From Lichenicoccus sp964245755 (GTDB lineage Bacteria > Pseudomonadota > Alphaproteobacteria > Acetobacterales > Acetobacteraceae): a DNA stretch of 46,132 nucleotides. Shown here one piece after another: positions 1 to 8,610 of the stretch. The notes under the pieces were generated by a model, which was not told the DNA's origin, did no database searches, and was given only the letters and a program-made list of their open reading frames with translations. The stretch spans positions 1-46,132 of the forward strand of contig CAXTNV010000016.1 of NCBI GenBank assembly GCA_964245755.1, written 5' to 3'. A program made the position numbers and the translations under genes. The stretch's first letter is position 1; each line of letters starts with the position of its first letter.

Positions 1-177
1 GCACTCGCCGAGATCGGCGGACACGCGACGCTGATCCGCGCCCCGCGGCCGACGCGGCAGGCGGTGGCGGTGTTCGAGCCCTCCGCCGGTGCGCTGGATG
101 CCCTCGCCCGCCGGGTGAAGGACAGCTTCGATCCCAAGCGCATCCTCAACCCAGGCCGCATGCAGCAGGGAGTGTAG
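1..177 (+). CDS. glcE: Glycolate oxidase FAD-binding subunit GlcE, C-terminal end (partial)
   Basis: The reading frame is open from the first base and ends in TAG at 175-177, giving the last 58 residues. The tail contains the block SFDPKRILNPGRM, typical of the C-terminus of FAD-linked oxidases of the glycolate oxidase/D-lactate dehydrogenase type, where a run of F-D-P-x-x-I-L-N-P-G-R closes the protein. It lies four bases before glcF on the same strand, the usual order glcD-glcE-glcF. GlcE works with GlcD and GlcF to oxidise glycolate to glyoxylate at the membrane. The subunit assignment (GlcE rather than GlcD) rests on the position next to glcF and the short 'GRMQQGV' ending; the rest of the gene lies outside the window. 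Confidence 0.85.
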   Translation, partial: ALAEIGGHATLIRAPRPTRQAVAVFEPSAGALDALARRVKDSFDPKRILNPGRMQQGV

Positions 178-181
178 CATC

Positions 182-1474
182 GTGCAGACGCGTTTCACGC
201 CGACCCAGCTCGCCGATCCGGACACCGCGGAGTCTGCCAAGATCCTGCGTTCCTGCGTGCACTGCGGCTTCTGCACCTCGACCTGCCCGACCTACGCCCT
301 GCTCGGCGACGAGCTGGATAGCCCGCGCGGCCGCATCTACCTGATCAAGGACATGCTGGAGAACGACCGGCCGGCGACCGAAAAGGTGGTCAAGCACATC
401 GATCGCTGCCTGTCCTGCCTGAGCTGCATGACCACCTGCCCATCCGGGGTGAACTACATGCACCTGGTCGATCACGCCCGGCAGCATATCGAGAGGACCT
501 ACGTGCGCCCGTGGCCCGATCGCGCCATGCGCCGCCTGCTGGGCCTCGTGCTGCCGCGACCGCGGCTGTTCCGCGCGGCGCTGGAGGCGTCGCGGCTCGG
601 CAGGCCGTTCGCGCGGCTGGCGCCGCGGCTGATCCCCCGGCAGCTGCACAGCCTGCTGGCGCTGGCGCCGGCGCAGGTGCCGCGAAGCTCTCCGGTCGAT
701 CGGCCGCAGGTGTTCCCGGCACTTGGGCCGCGCGTCAAGCGCGTGGCGATCCTCAACGGCTGCGCCCAGCGCGTGCTGGCGCCGCAGATCAACGAGGCGA
801 CGATCCGGCTGCTGACCCGGCACGGCTGCGAGGTGGTGGTGGCGCGCGGCGCCGGCTGCTGCGGCGCGCTGACGCACCATCTCGGCCAGGAAGGCGCTGC
901 GGCGCGCGCCAACATCCTGGCCTGGAACCGGGAGATCGAGGCAGGCGGGCTTGACGCGATCGTAATCAACGCCTCGGGGTGCGGCACCACGGTCAAGGAT
1001 TACGGCTTCATGTTCCGCGGGGATCCGGTGCTCGCCGACCCGGCGCGCGCTATCTCGGCGCTGGCGCGCGACATCACCGAGCTGATGAGCGAGCTCGGAC
1101 TGCGTCCTCCGGCGGTCGCCACCGGTCAGCGCGTCGCCTACCACAGCGCCTGCTCGCTGCAGCACGGCCAGCAGGTGCGCGCCGAGCCGAGACGGCTGCT
1201 CGCCGCCGCCGGCTTCGAGGTCGTCGACGTGCCGGAAGGCCATCTCTGCTGCGGCTCCGCCGGCACCTACAACCTGCTGCAGCCGGAGATCGCCGGGCAG
1301 CTTCGCGACCGCAAGGTGGCCAACATCGAGCGCACCAGGCCCGACCTGGTCGCTGCCGGCAACATCGGCTGCATCACCCAGATCGCCTCGGGCAGCAAGC
1401 TGCCGGTGATCCACACGGTGGAGCTGCTGGACTGGGCCACCGGCGGCCCGAGGCCGGCGCGCGTCCCGCGCTGA
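182..1474 (+). CDS. glcF: Glycolate oxidase iron-sulfur subunit GlcF
   Basis: 430 residues from a GTG start four bases after the glcE stop, so the two are probably translationally coupled. The N-terminal third carries two 4Fe-4S ferredoxin motifs, CVHCGFCTSTCP (about residue 27) and CLSCLSCMTTCP (about residue 79). The C-terminal half has the two cysteine-rich CCG domains of this family (GCCGALTHH and HLCCGSAGTYN), which bind a further cluster in heterodisulfide-reductase-like subunits. Length and layout match GlcF. It passes electrons from the FAD subunits GlcD/GlcE to the quinone pool during glycolate to glyoxylate oxidation. No frameshift or missing cysteine is visible. Confidence 0.95.
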   Translation: MQTRFTPTQLADPDTAESAKILRSCVHCGFCTSTCPTYALLGDELDSPRGRIYLIKDMLENDRPATEKVVKHIDRCLSCLSCMTTCPSGVNYMHLVDHARQHIERTYVRPWPDRAMRRLLGLVLPRPRLFRAALEASRLGRPFARLAPRLIPRQLHSLLALAPAQVPRSSPVDRPQVFPALGPRVKRVAILNGCAQRVLAPQINEATIRLLTRHGCEVVVARGAGCCGALTHHLGQEGAAARANILAWNREIEAGGLDAIVINASGCGTTVKDYGFMFRGDPVLADPARAISALARDITELMSELGLRPPAVATGQRVAYHSACSLQHGQQVRAEPRRLLAAAGFEVVDVPEGHLCCGSAGTYNLLQPEIAGQLRDRKVANIERTRPDLVAAGNIGCITQIASGSKLPVIHTVELLDWATGGPRPARVPR

Positions 1475-1871
1475 GCAGGCGAGTGCCGGCGCGAAACCGT
1501 CGCCTGGCGCTGCGGCCGGTATCTGGATCGTGTTCGACGCACCTTCGCTCTACATCGCCCCTCTTTTCCGGCCCCTTCGGCGCGGACCAGCGCTGATCGC
1601 CGCGGCCATCCAGTCCGGCGCCGTGATGGGCGAGCGGATCTCGCCGTGGATCATTGCCGTTCCGGGTCGGGCCGGCAGCGCGTCCGGCCGATCGTCGGCG
1701 CGCCTCGCGCTCGGACATGAACCGTTGCATCGCGTATTTATAACCAGGATGCGGGCGGTTTGACGTTGCGTTATTGTAACTAAATCTGTCATAGCCGTTG
1801 CGGTCCCGGTCGATGCACGCGCCGGACACTCGCTGGGTGCCAGAGAGCCCGAACCAAGAGCGTTCCGGATA
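1475..1871. other. Intergenic region between glcF and the NRPS gene
   Basis: About 400 bases without a convincing gene. The last 130 bases (about 1735-1800) are clearly richer in A and T than the surroundings and probably hold the promoter of the downstream NRPS gene, but I cannot name a -35/-10 pair with confidence. Short open frames here have no family features and no good ribosome binding site. Confidence 0.5.
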
Positions 1872-4800
1872 ATGAACAAGATGTCGCAGACCGCGGATCG
1901 GCTTCCGATGATCTTGGGCGACGTCCCACACCCCGCGGTTTCGCCCGATCCTGCCTCTCCGGTGCTGCGTCCGGGCTATTGCGTGGAGCGCTTCGCGCTG
2001 CCGGAATCGCTGAAGCAGGCGCTGCGCCCGCTCGCCCTTCGTGAGCAGGCGGCTTTCGACAGCGTGCTGCTGGCGGCATTCACGGCGCTGCTGCACCGCC
2101 GCCTCGCACAGGACGAGATCGTAGTCGCCGGCGTGAGCACGCGGCGTCCGCAGCGGCCGGCCGAGGCATCCAGCTGGGGCGGCGTCACCTTGCGCACCCT
2201 GCCGTCCGGCGACGTATCGTTCCGTGCACACCTCTCCCAGGTACGGCGCGCGTTGCGGGGCGCGCTGGACGCCGCAGCGGCGCCGCCCGCGCCTGAGGCA
2301 AGCGGACCGCAAGCAGACAGATCGGGCGACCGGCATCGCCTGCCTCGCATCTCGTTCCTGATCGAGACCGGCAGCGCGCCACCCGGCGTGGTCGGAACGG
2401 ATCTTCACCTGGAGCCCGAGGAACGTCCGGAGCGGCTTGGCGGCCGGCTGTTCTACCGTGCGGACCTGTTCGAGGCCGACGCGATCCAGGACATGATCGG
2501 CCAGCTGGTCGCGCTGCTGCACGGCGCCGCCGCAGATCCCGACTGCCCGCTCGGGACCCTGCCGCTGCTGAGCGAGGCGGCGTCGCAGCGATTGCGGCTG
2601 GAGTGGGACACCACGCGCCCGCTGCCGGAGCTGACCCTGCACGCGGGCTTCGCGGTTCAGCTGGCACGCGCGCCCGACGCGCCGGCAGTCGAGTGCGAAG
2701 GAGTGGTCTGGAGCTTTCGCGAACTGGACTGCAGGTCCCGTCAGCTGGCGGCCCGCCTGGCCGCGTCCGGGGCCGGTCCCGGAACGCTGGCCGCGATCTG
2801 CCTCGAGCGCTCGCACGACTTGGTGGCCGGCCTGCTCGCGATCCTGAGAACCGGCGCCGCCTATCTGCCGCTGGATCCGGCGTTGCCGCCGGCACGGCTG
2901 GCGCTGATCGCCGAGGATGCCCGTCCGACGGTGCTGCTGACGACGCGCGCGCTGCAGGTGGGGCTGCCGCCGACCGACGCCCGTATCGTCCTCGCTGAGG
3001 AGGGCGATCCGGCCGAGGACGTCGCCGCGGCCGACGCCGGGATCGACCCCGCGAGCCTCGCCTACGTCCTCTACACGTCGGGTTCCACCGGACGTCCGAA
3101 GGGCGTCGAGGTGCCGCACCGCGCGGTCATGAACCTGCTGGCGGCGATGCAGCTGGCACCCGGCTTCGACGCCACGGACTCGCTGCTCGCGGTCACCACC
3201 GTCTCGTTCGACATCGCCGTGCTCGAGCTGTTCCTGCCGCTGCTCACCGGCGGCCGCGTGGTGATCGCCAGCCGCGACGCCGTCCTCGAACCGAGGCGGC
3301 TGGCGGCGCTGCTGCAGCGATCGCGCTGCACGGTGATGCAGGCGACGCCGGCCACCTGGCGCGGGTTGCTCGAGACGGGATGGGCGGGCGATCCGGATCT
3401 GCGCATCCTCTGCGGCGGCGAGGCGATGCCGCGTGACCTCGCGGACCGGCTGCTGCCTCGTTGCGCTGCGCTGTGGAACCTGTACGGACCCACCGAGACC
3501 ACCATCTGGTCGACGATCCACCGGGTCTCGCCAGGACCGGAGCCGGTTCCGGTCGGCCGTGCGATCGACAACACCCGGACCTACGTGGTGGACCAGCGCG
3601 GTGCGCTGGTGCCGAACGGGATCGTCGGCGAGCTCCTGATCGGCGGTCTCGGGGTCGCGCGCGGCTATCGCGGCAACCCGACCCTGACCGCGGAACGGTT
3701 CTTCGACAGCCCGTTCACGCCGGCGGAGCGCGTCTATCGCACGGGCGACCTCGTCCGGCGTCGACACGACGGCGCGATCGAGTGGCTCGCCCGTGCCGAC
3801 AGCCAGATCAAGATACGTGGCTTCCGGATCGAGGTGCAGGAGATCGAGGACGTGCTCGAGCGCCATCCGGACGTCCTGTCGGCCGCGGTGAAGGCGTGGC
3901 CGGACACCACGGGACAGCTGGCACTCGCGGCCTACCTGGTGACCCGGACCGGCGAGCTGCCGGAGCTGAAGCAGCTGCGCGCGTTCCTGCGGGGCGAGCT
4001 GCCGGACTACATGGTCCCGGCGCGCTACCTCCCGCTCGCAGCACTGCCGCTCACCCCGAGCCGGAAGCTGGACCGCAATGCCCTGCCGAAGCCGGGCCAG
4101 TCTTCCGCCCGCTCGGGGGACTGCGTTCCCGTCGGCATGCGCGAGTGCCGGCTTGCAGCGCTCTGGGAAGAGCTGCTCGATCTTCACGATCTCGGGCGGC
4201 ACGACAGCTTCTTCGACCTCGGCGGCGACTCGCTTCAGGCGGTGACCCTGCTGGTGAGGATCGAGGCGCAGTTCGACCGGCGGCTCACGCTAGCCACCTT
4301 GTTCCAGACCCCCACGATCGCCAGCATGGCGGCCCTGCTCGGCCAGGCGGAGGGCGAGACGCAGCTGCCGCTGGTGGCGGCCATCCAGCCGAGAGGTTCG
4401 CGTCCGCGGCTGTTCTGGATCGATGGCGGCCCGATGTTCCTGCCGCTGTCGCGGGCGCTGGGCTCGGACCAGCCCTTCCTCGGCGTGACGCTGAACCCCG
4501 CCGAGCTGCGCGAGGTCGGGCCCGGGCCCGACCTCGAGACCATCGCACGTCACTTGGTGCGGACCCTGCGCACCCTCCAACCCGACGGCCCCTATCTCCT
4601 GGGCGGTTACTGCGCGGGGGGCGTGCTGGCGTACGAGGTGGCGTCGCAACTGGTCGCGGCTGGCCAGACAGTACCCCTGCTGTGCCTGATCGACGCGCAG
4701 AACCCGGTCGATTTCCGGCGGGTCGGCAGTCCCGCCGAGGAGTTCGCCAAGTTCCGCCACCACCTGCACGCGACGCTGCGCGCCGGCAGAGGGTCACGCT

Positions 4801-5201
4801 GGCGCTACCTCGCCGAGCATGCGCGCTCCGCCTACCGGCGCATCCTGTCGCGGTCGCCCTGGCACGCGGTCATGACCAGCCAGCCCTTCACCTTGGGCGA
4901 GATCATGCAGCCCGCTGCCGACGCCTACCGCCCGCGTCCGTACCCAGGAACGGTTGCGCTGTTCCAGGCGCGCCGTCCGAAGCAGCTGGACCTTCGACCC
5001 GGCTGGGCCAAGCTCGTTGGCGGACCGCTGCTCTGCTACGACTTCCCGGGCGCGCACGGCACCATGCTGGACGACCCGCAGGTGGTCGAGCTGGCCCGGC
5101 TGATGGAGGGGTGCCTCGATCGCGCGGATGATCCCGCGCGGGCGGCCATCAGGCCGGATCAGGCGAAGCCAGCGCGCCGCCCTGGATCCGCCGGGGCCTG
5201 A
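1872..5201 (+). CDS. Single-module NRPS: truncated condensation, adenylation, carrier, thioesterase
   Basis: 1109 residues. Residues about 35-225 resemble only the C-terminal half of a condensation domain; the HHxxxDG active-site motif is absent. The adenylation domain (about 235-735) has A3 YTSGSTGRPKG (near 400), A5 NLYGPTETT (near 536), A7 YRTGDL (near 621), A8 IKIRGFRIE and A10 SRKLDRNALP. The carrier domain has FFDLGGDSLQ (phosphopantetheine Ser near 786). A type I thioesterase follows; its nucleophile elbow reads GGYCAGG, placing cysteine (Cys914) where serine is usual, with Asp941 and His1062 as likely partners. By alignment with GrsA the pocket residues read D-I-L-Q-L-G-L-I-W-K, which I recall as glycine-like; this is inference. 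No partner module, phosphopantetheinyl transferase or exporter is nearby. The ribosome binding site is weak; ATG at 1881 is an alternative start. Confidence 0.93.
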   Translation: MNKMSQTADRLPMILGDVPHPAVSPDPASPVLRPGYCVERFALPESLKQALRPLALREQAAFDSVLLAAFTALLHRRLAQDEIVVAGVSTRRPQRPAEASSWGGVTLRTLPSGDVSFRAHLSQVRRALRGALDAAAAPPAPEASGPQADRSGDRHRLPRISFLIETGSAPPGVVGTDLHLEPEERPERLGGRLFYRADLFEADAIQDMIGQLVALLHGAAADPDCPLGTLPLLSEAASQRLRLEWDTTRPLPELTLHAGFAVQLARAPDAPAVECEGVVWSFRELDCRSRQLAARLAASGAGPGTLAAICLERSHDLVAGLLAILRTGAAYLPLDPALPPARLALIAEDARPTVLLTTRALQVGLPPTDARIVLAEEGDPAEDVAAADAGIDPASLAYVLYTSGSTGRPKGVEVPHRAVMNLLAAMQLAPGFDATDSLLAVTTVSFDIAVLELFLPLLTGGRVVIASRDAVLEPRRLAALLQRSRCTVMQATPATWRGLLETGWAGDPDLRILCGGEAMPRDLADRLLPRCAALWNLYGPTETTIWSTIHRVSPGPEPVPVGRAIDNTRTYVVDQRGALVPNGIVGELLIGGLGVARGYRGNPTLTAERFFDSPFTPAERVYRTGDLVRRRHDGAIEWLARADSQIKIRGFRIEVQEIEDVLERHPDVLSAAVKAWPDTTGQLALAAYLVTRTGELPELKQLRAFLRGELPDYMVPARYLPLAALPLTPSRKLDRNALPKPGQSSARSGDCVPVGMRECRLAALWEELLDLHDLGRHDSFFDLGGDSLQAVTLLVRIEAQFDRRLTLATLFQTPTIASMAALLGQAEGETQLPLVAAIQPRGSRPRLFWIDGGPMFLPLSRALGSDQPFLGVTLNPAELREVGPGPDLETIARHLVRTLRTLQPDGPYLLGGYCAGGVLAYEVASQLVAAGQTVPLLCLIDAQNPVDFRRVGSPAEEFAKFRHHLHATLRAGRGSRWRYLAEHARSAYRRILSRSPWHAVMTSQPFTLGEIMQPAADAYRPRPYPGTVALFQARRPKQLDLRPGWAKLVGGPLLCYDFPGAHGTMLDDPQVVELARLMEGCLDRADDPARAAIRPDQAKPARRPGSAGA

Positions 5202-5203
5202 GG

Positions 5204-5222
5204 GGTCCCGGACGTCGGGACC
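5204..5222. terminator. Hairpin between convergent NRPS and glycosyltransferase genes
   Basis: Perfect 7-bp inverted repeat (GGTCCCG / CGGGACC) with a 5-base loop, lying in the 38 bases between two convergent stop codons (5201 plus, 5240 minus). The position suits a bidirectional terminator, although no U-tract follows on either strand. Confidence 0.5.
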
Positions 5223-5239
5223 GGCGACGTGTCGGCGAA

Positions 5240-6709
5240 CTACGGGGTTGTGGCTTCGCTCGTCTTCGCCGTCCCGACCCCCAGCCGTTCCTGGACGCCC
5301 CAGGATCGCGTTCCGCGCAGGAACGCCAGCCAGCCGAGAGCGGCACCGGAGTGCCGCAACAGCTGAAAGCTGAACGGCTCCAGCAGCGCGGCCAGGATCG
5401 CCGGGACGAGGCGTATGCCGGGCGATGCGCCGATCCAGCGCCGGTAGACACGCAGCGACCAGATGTGGAAGGCGAGGTCGACGACGATCTTGAGCCCGAT
5501 GGCCTCGGCGATCAGGCGCACGATGCCGATCTGGCCGGCGAGGAGGTAGCCCAACAGCAGCACCACCCCGCTCAGCCCGTACAGCGGTTGCAGCGTGTCG
5601 ATCGCCTTGACCGGAAGCATGGCGGTGCCCAGCCGGCCGTAGCGCGGGTTGCCGACCATGTGCCGATACCAGAGCTGCGTCTGCAGGAAGCCGCCGAACC
5701 AGCGGCGTCGCTGCCGCAGGAAGGAACCGGCCGTGCTCGGAGCATCGGTGCGCGCCCGAGCGGCGCCGACCACGCCGGTGTGCCACACCACGCCGCGTCG
5801 TCCGGCATGATCGCGCAGTCTGTGGGTAAGCTCGTAGTCCTCGACCAGGCAGTCCGGGTCGAAGCCGCCCACGGCGAGCAACGCGCGGCGCCGGTAGCAG
5901 GCGAACGCGCCGGAGATCAGCAGCAGCCCGCCCACCCGCATCCAGGCATAGCGAGACAGGAAGTTGCGGACATACTCGTAGGTCTGGAACCATTGCAGCA
6001 ACCGGCCCTGCGACGAGGGGCCGCACACCGGCGTCAGCACTCCCGTCGCCGCCACCAGGGCCGGATCAACGGCGAAGGCATCGCGCATCGCTCGCAGCGC
6101 CTCCGGCTCGAGCAGGGTGTCGGCATCGACCGTGAGCACCAGCTCGGTGTCGATCAGGGCGCAGGCGACGTTCAGCGCACGTGCCTTGCCTCCATGCGGC
6201 AGGCGCAGCCAGCGCAAGGCAGGGTAGGCCGCACTCGGCTCGCTCAACGTGCCCGGCGACGACACCAGGCCGTAGCGGCGCTGCAGCAGGCTCGCCGTCG
6301 CATCGGAGGAGCCGTCGTCGGCAATGACGATCGTCTGCGCCGGATGGCTCTGCGCGAGCAGTGCGGCGAGCGTGACCGGCAGGCTCGCGGCCTCGTTGTG
6401 CGCGGCGACGACGATGCTGACCGGAGGCAGGCGGCCTTCCGGAGCGAGTGCCGCCGCCGGACGCAGCAGGGTCAGCGTCTGCCAGAACACGAAGGCGAGC
6501 AGCAGCGTGTCATAGACTATGTAGGCCAGGCCGGCGGACCAGGCGAACAATCCGCCGCCGTGGAACGCGCGCGCGATCAGCAAAACCCAGAGCAGCAGCG
6601 CAGCACCATGGATGAGGGAGCTGCGCAGCGGTGTCTGCGGTGCCCCGAAGCGCGGCGAGGTGACGCGCCGCGTCTGCGCCAGCTCCTGCTCGATCGCCGC
6701 AGCGTCCAT
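5240..6709 (-). CDS. Membrane glycosyltransferase family 2 (processive type)
   Basis: 489 residues from the ATG at 6709, which has GAGGAG just upstream; an earlier ATG at 6751 lacks a ribosome binding site. Two N-terminal membrane helices are followed by a GT-A domain opening with VSIVVAAHNE, then the nucleotide-binding DDGSSD, the metal-binding DAD (TVDADT), the acceptor-site ED (CLVEDYELTHRL) and QRRRW. This is the D, DxD, ED, QxxRW set of processive GT2 enzymes such as PgaC/IcaA and cellulose synthase-like proteins. Three or more helices follow in the C-terminal third. It probably polymerises or transfers a sugar across the inner membrane. No PgaB- or BcsB-like partner is adjacent, so the product is unknown. 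It is convergent with the NRPS gene and divergent from the b561 gene. Confidence 0.9.
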   Translation of the reverse strand: MDAAAIEQELAQTRRVTSPRFGAPQTPLRSSLIHGAALLLWVLLIARAFHGGGLFAWSAGLAYIVYDTLLLAFVFWQTLTLLRPAAALAPEGRLPPVSIVVAAHNEAASLPVTLAALLAQSHPAQTIVIADDGSSDATASLLQRRYGLVSSPGTLSEPSAAYPALRWLRLPHGGKARALNVACALIDTELVLTVDADTLLEPEALRAMRDAFAVDPALVAATGVLTPVCGPSSQGRLLQWFQTYEYVRNFLSRYAWMRVGGLLLISGAFACYRRRALLAVGGFDPDCLVEDYELTHRLRDHAGRRGVVWHTGVVGAARARTDAPSTAGSFLRQRRRWFGGFLQTQLWYRHMVGNPRYGRLGTAMLPVKAIDTLQPLYGLSGVVLLLGYLLAGQIGIVRLIAEAIGLKIVVDLAFHIWSLRVYRRWIGASPGIRLVPAILAALLEPFSFQLLRHSGAALGWLAFLRGTRSWGVQERLGVGTAKTSEATTP

Positions 6710-6798
6710 GGGCTCCTCGTGGCGCTTTGCACCTTCCGGTCGGTCAGGCATCGTCCGGGTAGCGGCAAGGCGTGGCCGTCAGGGGAGTGGCGGCTGTC

Positions 6799-7428
6799 AT
6801 GGACGTTGTCAATCAGAACACCGGGCGGTACACCCGTATCGCCATGCTGCTGCACTGGCTGGTCGCGGTCCTGATCATCGGCAACGTCGTCCTGATCTGG
6901 GTGATCGGCTGGTTCCCCGACCCGCTGGTGCGGCCGGCCATCGACACCCACAAGTCGATCGGCATCACCGTGCTTGGGCTGGTGTTGCTGCGGGTGCTGT
7001 GGCGGCTCTCGCATCGGCCGCCGCCGCTGCCGCACGCCTACCCGAGGGTCGAGCGGGTCGGTGCTCAGGCGGCCCATCTCGTGCTCTACCTCTTGATCCT
7101 CGGCCTGCCGATCTCGGGCTGGATACACGACTCCGCGTTCAAGGATGCCGAGGCCCACCCCCTGCGTCTGTTCGGCCTGGTGCCGTGGCCGCGCATCGCA
7201 CCGATCATGGCCCTGGACCCGATCACCAAGGCGCACGTGCACACGGTCTGGTTCCAAGTGCACACCTACCTTGCCTACGTGCTGTACGGGCTGCTCGCCC
7301 TGCACGTGCTCGGTGCGCTGAAGCATCAGCTCCTGGACGGGGAGCCGGAGTTCGCTCGCATCCTGCCGCTGCGGCGCCGGACGCAGCGGGACGGCGCGGC
7401 ACCCGGCGTCGTCCGCGGCGGCCGTTGA
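6799..7428 (+). CDS. Cytochrome b561 family protein
   Basis: 209 residues, four predicted membrane helices. Histidines that could bind two b hemes lie in helix one (MLLHWLVAV), helix two (DTHKSIGIT), helix three (AAHLVLYLL) and helix four (LALHVLGALKH). This is the bacterial cytochrome b561 (CybB-like) pattern, a small di-heme quinol-linked electron carrier of the inner membrane. I chose ATG 6799 (MDVVNQNTGRYT) because the family starts a few residues before the R-Y-x-x-x-A-M-x-x-H-W motif; a GTG at 6772 would add nine atypical residues. It is transcribed divergently from the glycosyltransferase. Its redox partner cannot be told from context. Confidence 0.9.
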   Translation: MDVVNQNTGRYTRIAMLLHWLVAVLIIGNVVLIWVIGWFPDPLVRPAIDTHKSIGITVLGLVLLRVLWRLSHRPPPLPHAYPRVERVGAQAAHLVLYLLILGLPISGWIHDSAFKDAEAHPLRLFGLVPWPRIAPIMALDPITKAHVHTVWFQVHTYLAYVLYGLLALHVLGALKHQLLDGEPEFARILPLRRRTQRDGAAPGVVRGGR

Positions 7429-7488
7429 GAGGATCCGCGACGAGGGTGGCGACCTCGATCCGTCGATGACAACGGTGCGCGTGCGCCG

Positions 7489-7731
7489 TCAGCAGAGCCG
7501 GTCGCCCTCGATGAGGATGCGCTCGTACAGCGCGTAGGCGGTCTTCACCCGCTCGTAGAATTCTTCCTCCTCGGCATCGTGGAGTGCGTCATCGACCAGG
7601 CGGGACATGATCACGCCGATCCTCGACAGCTCCGTGCGTTCGAGCGTCCATACCGCCTCGCGCAGCATGCACAGGCTCTTCTCCCGCTTTCGCGGAAAGG
7701 GGATGACGTTGAGACCGATGTGAGCCGACAT
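7489..7731 (-). CDS. Small hypothetical protein, 80 residues
   Basis: A short protein beginning MSAHIGLNVIPFPRKREK, with GAGGAAG about six bases before the ATG, a convincing ribosome binding site. The middle and end are charged and look helical (DDALHDAEEEEFYERVKTAY). There is no signal peptide or membrane segment. I do not recognise the family. It stands alone on the minus strand between cytochrome b561 and the enoyl-CoA hydratase gene; a single TTAACC element lies about 50 bases upstream, too weak to call a CtrA site. It could be a small regulatory or adaptor protein; the function is unknown. Confidence 0.6.
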   Translation of the reverse strand: MSAHIGLNVIPFPRKREKSLCMLREAVWTLERTELSRIGVIMSRLVDDALHDAEEEEFYERVKTAYALYERILIEGDRLC

Positions 7732-7830
7732 GATGCACTTCCTCTCTCAGCGCATCATCGGGGATAGACGTTGAAAGCTGGTTAAGGCCGGGCCCCTTGA
7801 GGAGCATCGCGGGCGCTGGGACAGCCGGGC

Positions 7831-8610
7831 CTAGACAGGCTTCCGCAGGTTCGGCGAGCGGCGCGCGATGAAGGCCGCGAACGCCGCCCGCGCTTCTACG
7901 CTCGCCAGCTGGTGCTGGAAGGCTTCGTTCTCGATCGCCAATCGCGCGCCGATCGCGCCTTGATCGCGCATCAGGCGCTTGGTTGCGCGGACCGCCTCCG
8001 GCGCCTTGCCGGCGAGCGCACCCGCCGCGGCCCGGGCGTGCGGCAGAAGTTCTGCCGGGGCGAGCACCCGGTTGGCCAGTCCGAGTGCCAGCGCATCGGC
8101 CGCCGACAGGCTCTCGCCCAGCGCGAACATCGCGAAGGCGCGCGCGTGGCCGATCCGGGCGGGAAGCAGCAGGCTTGACGCCGCTTCCGGCACCAGGGCG
8201 AGGTCGACGAAGGGCGCGGACAGGACCGCGGTATCGCTGAGGTAGACGAGGTCGCAGTGCAGCAGCAGCGTCATCCCGACACCGACGGCGAGTCCTTCGA
8301 CGGCGGCGACCACCGGGCGATCCGCCCGGCTCAGGGTGTCGAGGAACCGGCCGACCTGCATCTCGGACGGTTTCAGCTCGCCGCTCGCGATGCGGGCGAA
8401 GTCGCCGAGGTCGTTTCCCGCGGTGAACACCCCGCCGGCTCCCGTGATCAGGATGCATCGCACGGCCTCCTCCGCCGCCGCGCGTTCCAGGCCGTCGGCT
8501 ACGGCACCGTACATCGCGTTGGTGAGCGCGTTCCGCTTGTCTGGCCGGTCGAGGCAGATCGAGAGCACGCCATCCTGCAGCGAGACCTTCACGAGGTCCG
8601 CCATCGTCAC
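7831..8610 (-). CDS. Enoyl-CoA hydratase/isomerase family protein
   Basis: 259 residues of the crotonase fold. Seen: the CoA-binding start SICLDRPDKRNALT (near residue 17), the oxyanion-hole block ILITGAGGVFTAGNDLGDF (near 55-75), the second oxyanion glycine region AVEGLAVGVGMTLLLHCDL, and FVDLALVPEAASSLLLP, which places one acidic residue in the active site in the way of enoyl-CoA isomerases and some hydratases. The exact substrate is not predictable. The start is GTG 8610, overlapping the stop of the upstream nitronate monooxygenase gene (GTGA), so the pair forms a coupled operon; a second in-frame ATG lies two codons later. The pairing suggests a role in acyl-CoA degradation with a flavin-dependent side step. 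Confidence 0.92.
   Translation of the reverse strand: MTMADLVKVSLQDGVLSICLDRPDKRNALTNAMYGAVADGLERAAAEEAVRCILITGAGGVFTAGNDLGDFARIASGELKPSEMQVGRFLDTLSRADRPVVAAVEGLAVGVGMTLLLHCDLVYLSDTAVLSAPFVDLALVPEAASSLLLPARIGHARAFAMFALGESLSAADALALGLANRVLAPAELLPHARAAAGALAGKAPEAVRATKRLMRDQGAIGARLAIENEAFQHQLASVEARAAFAAFIARRSPNLRKPV

Noticed and set aside
1374..4202. 942-residue open frame antisense to the NRPS gene
   Set aside because: Arg/Gln/His-rich low-complexity translation typical of antisense frames in GC-rich coding DNA; the plus strand has a complete recognisable enzyme.
7775..7790. Single GGTTAA element before the 80-residue gene as a CtrA site
   Set aside because: Only one half-site; the second TTAA at seven bases is missing.
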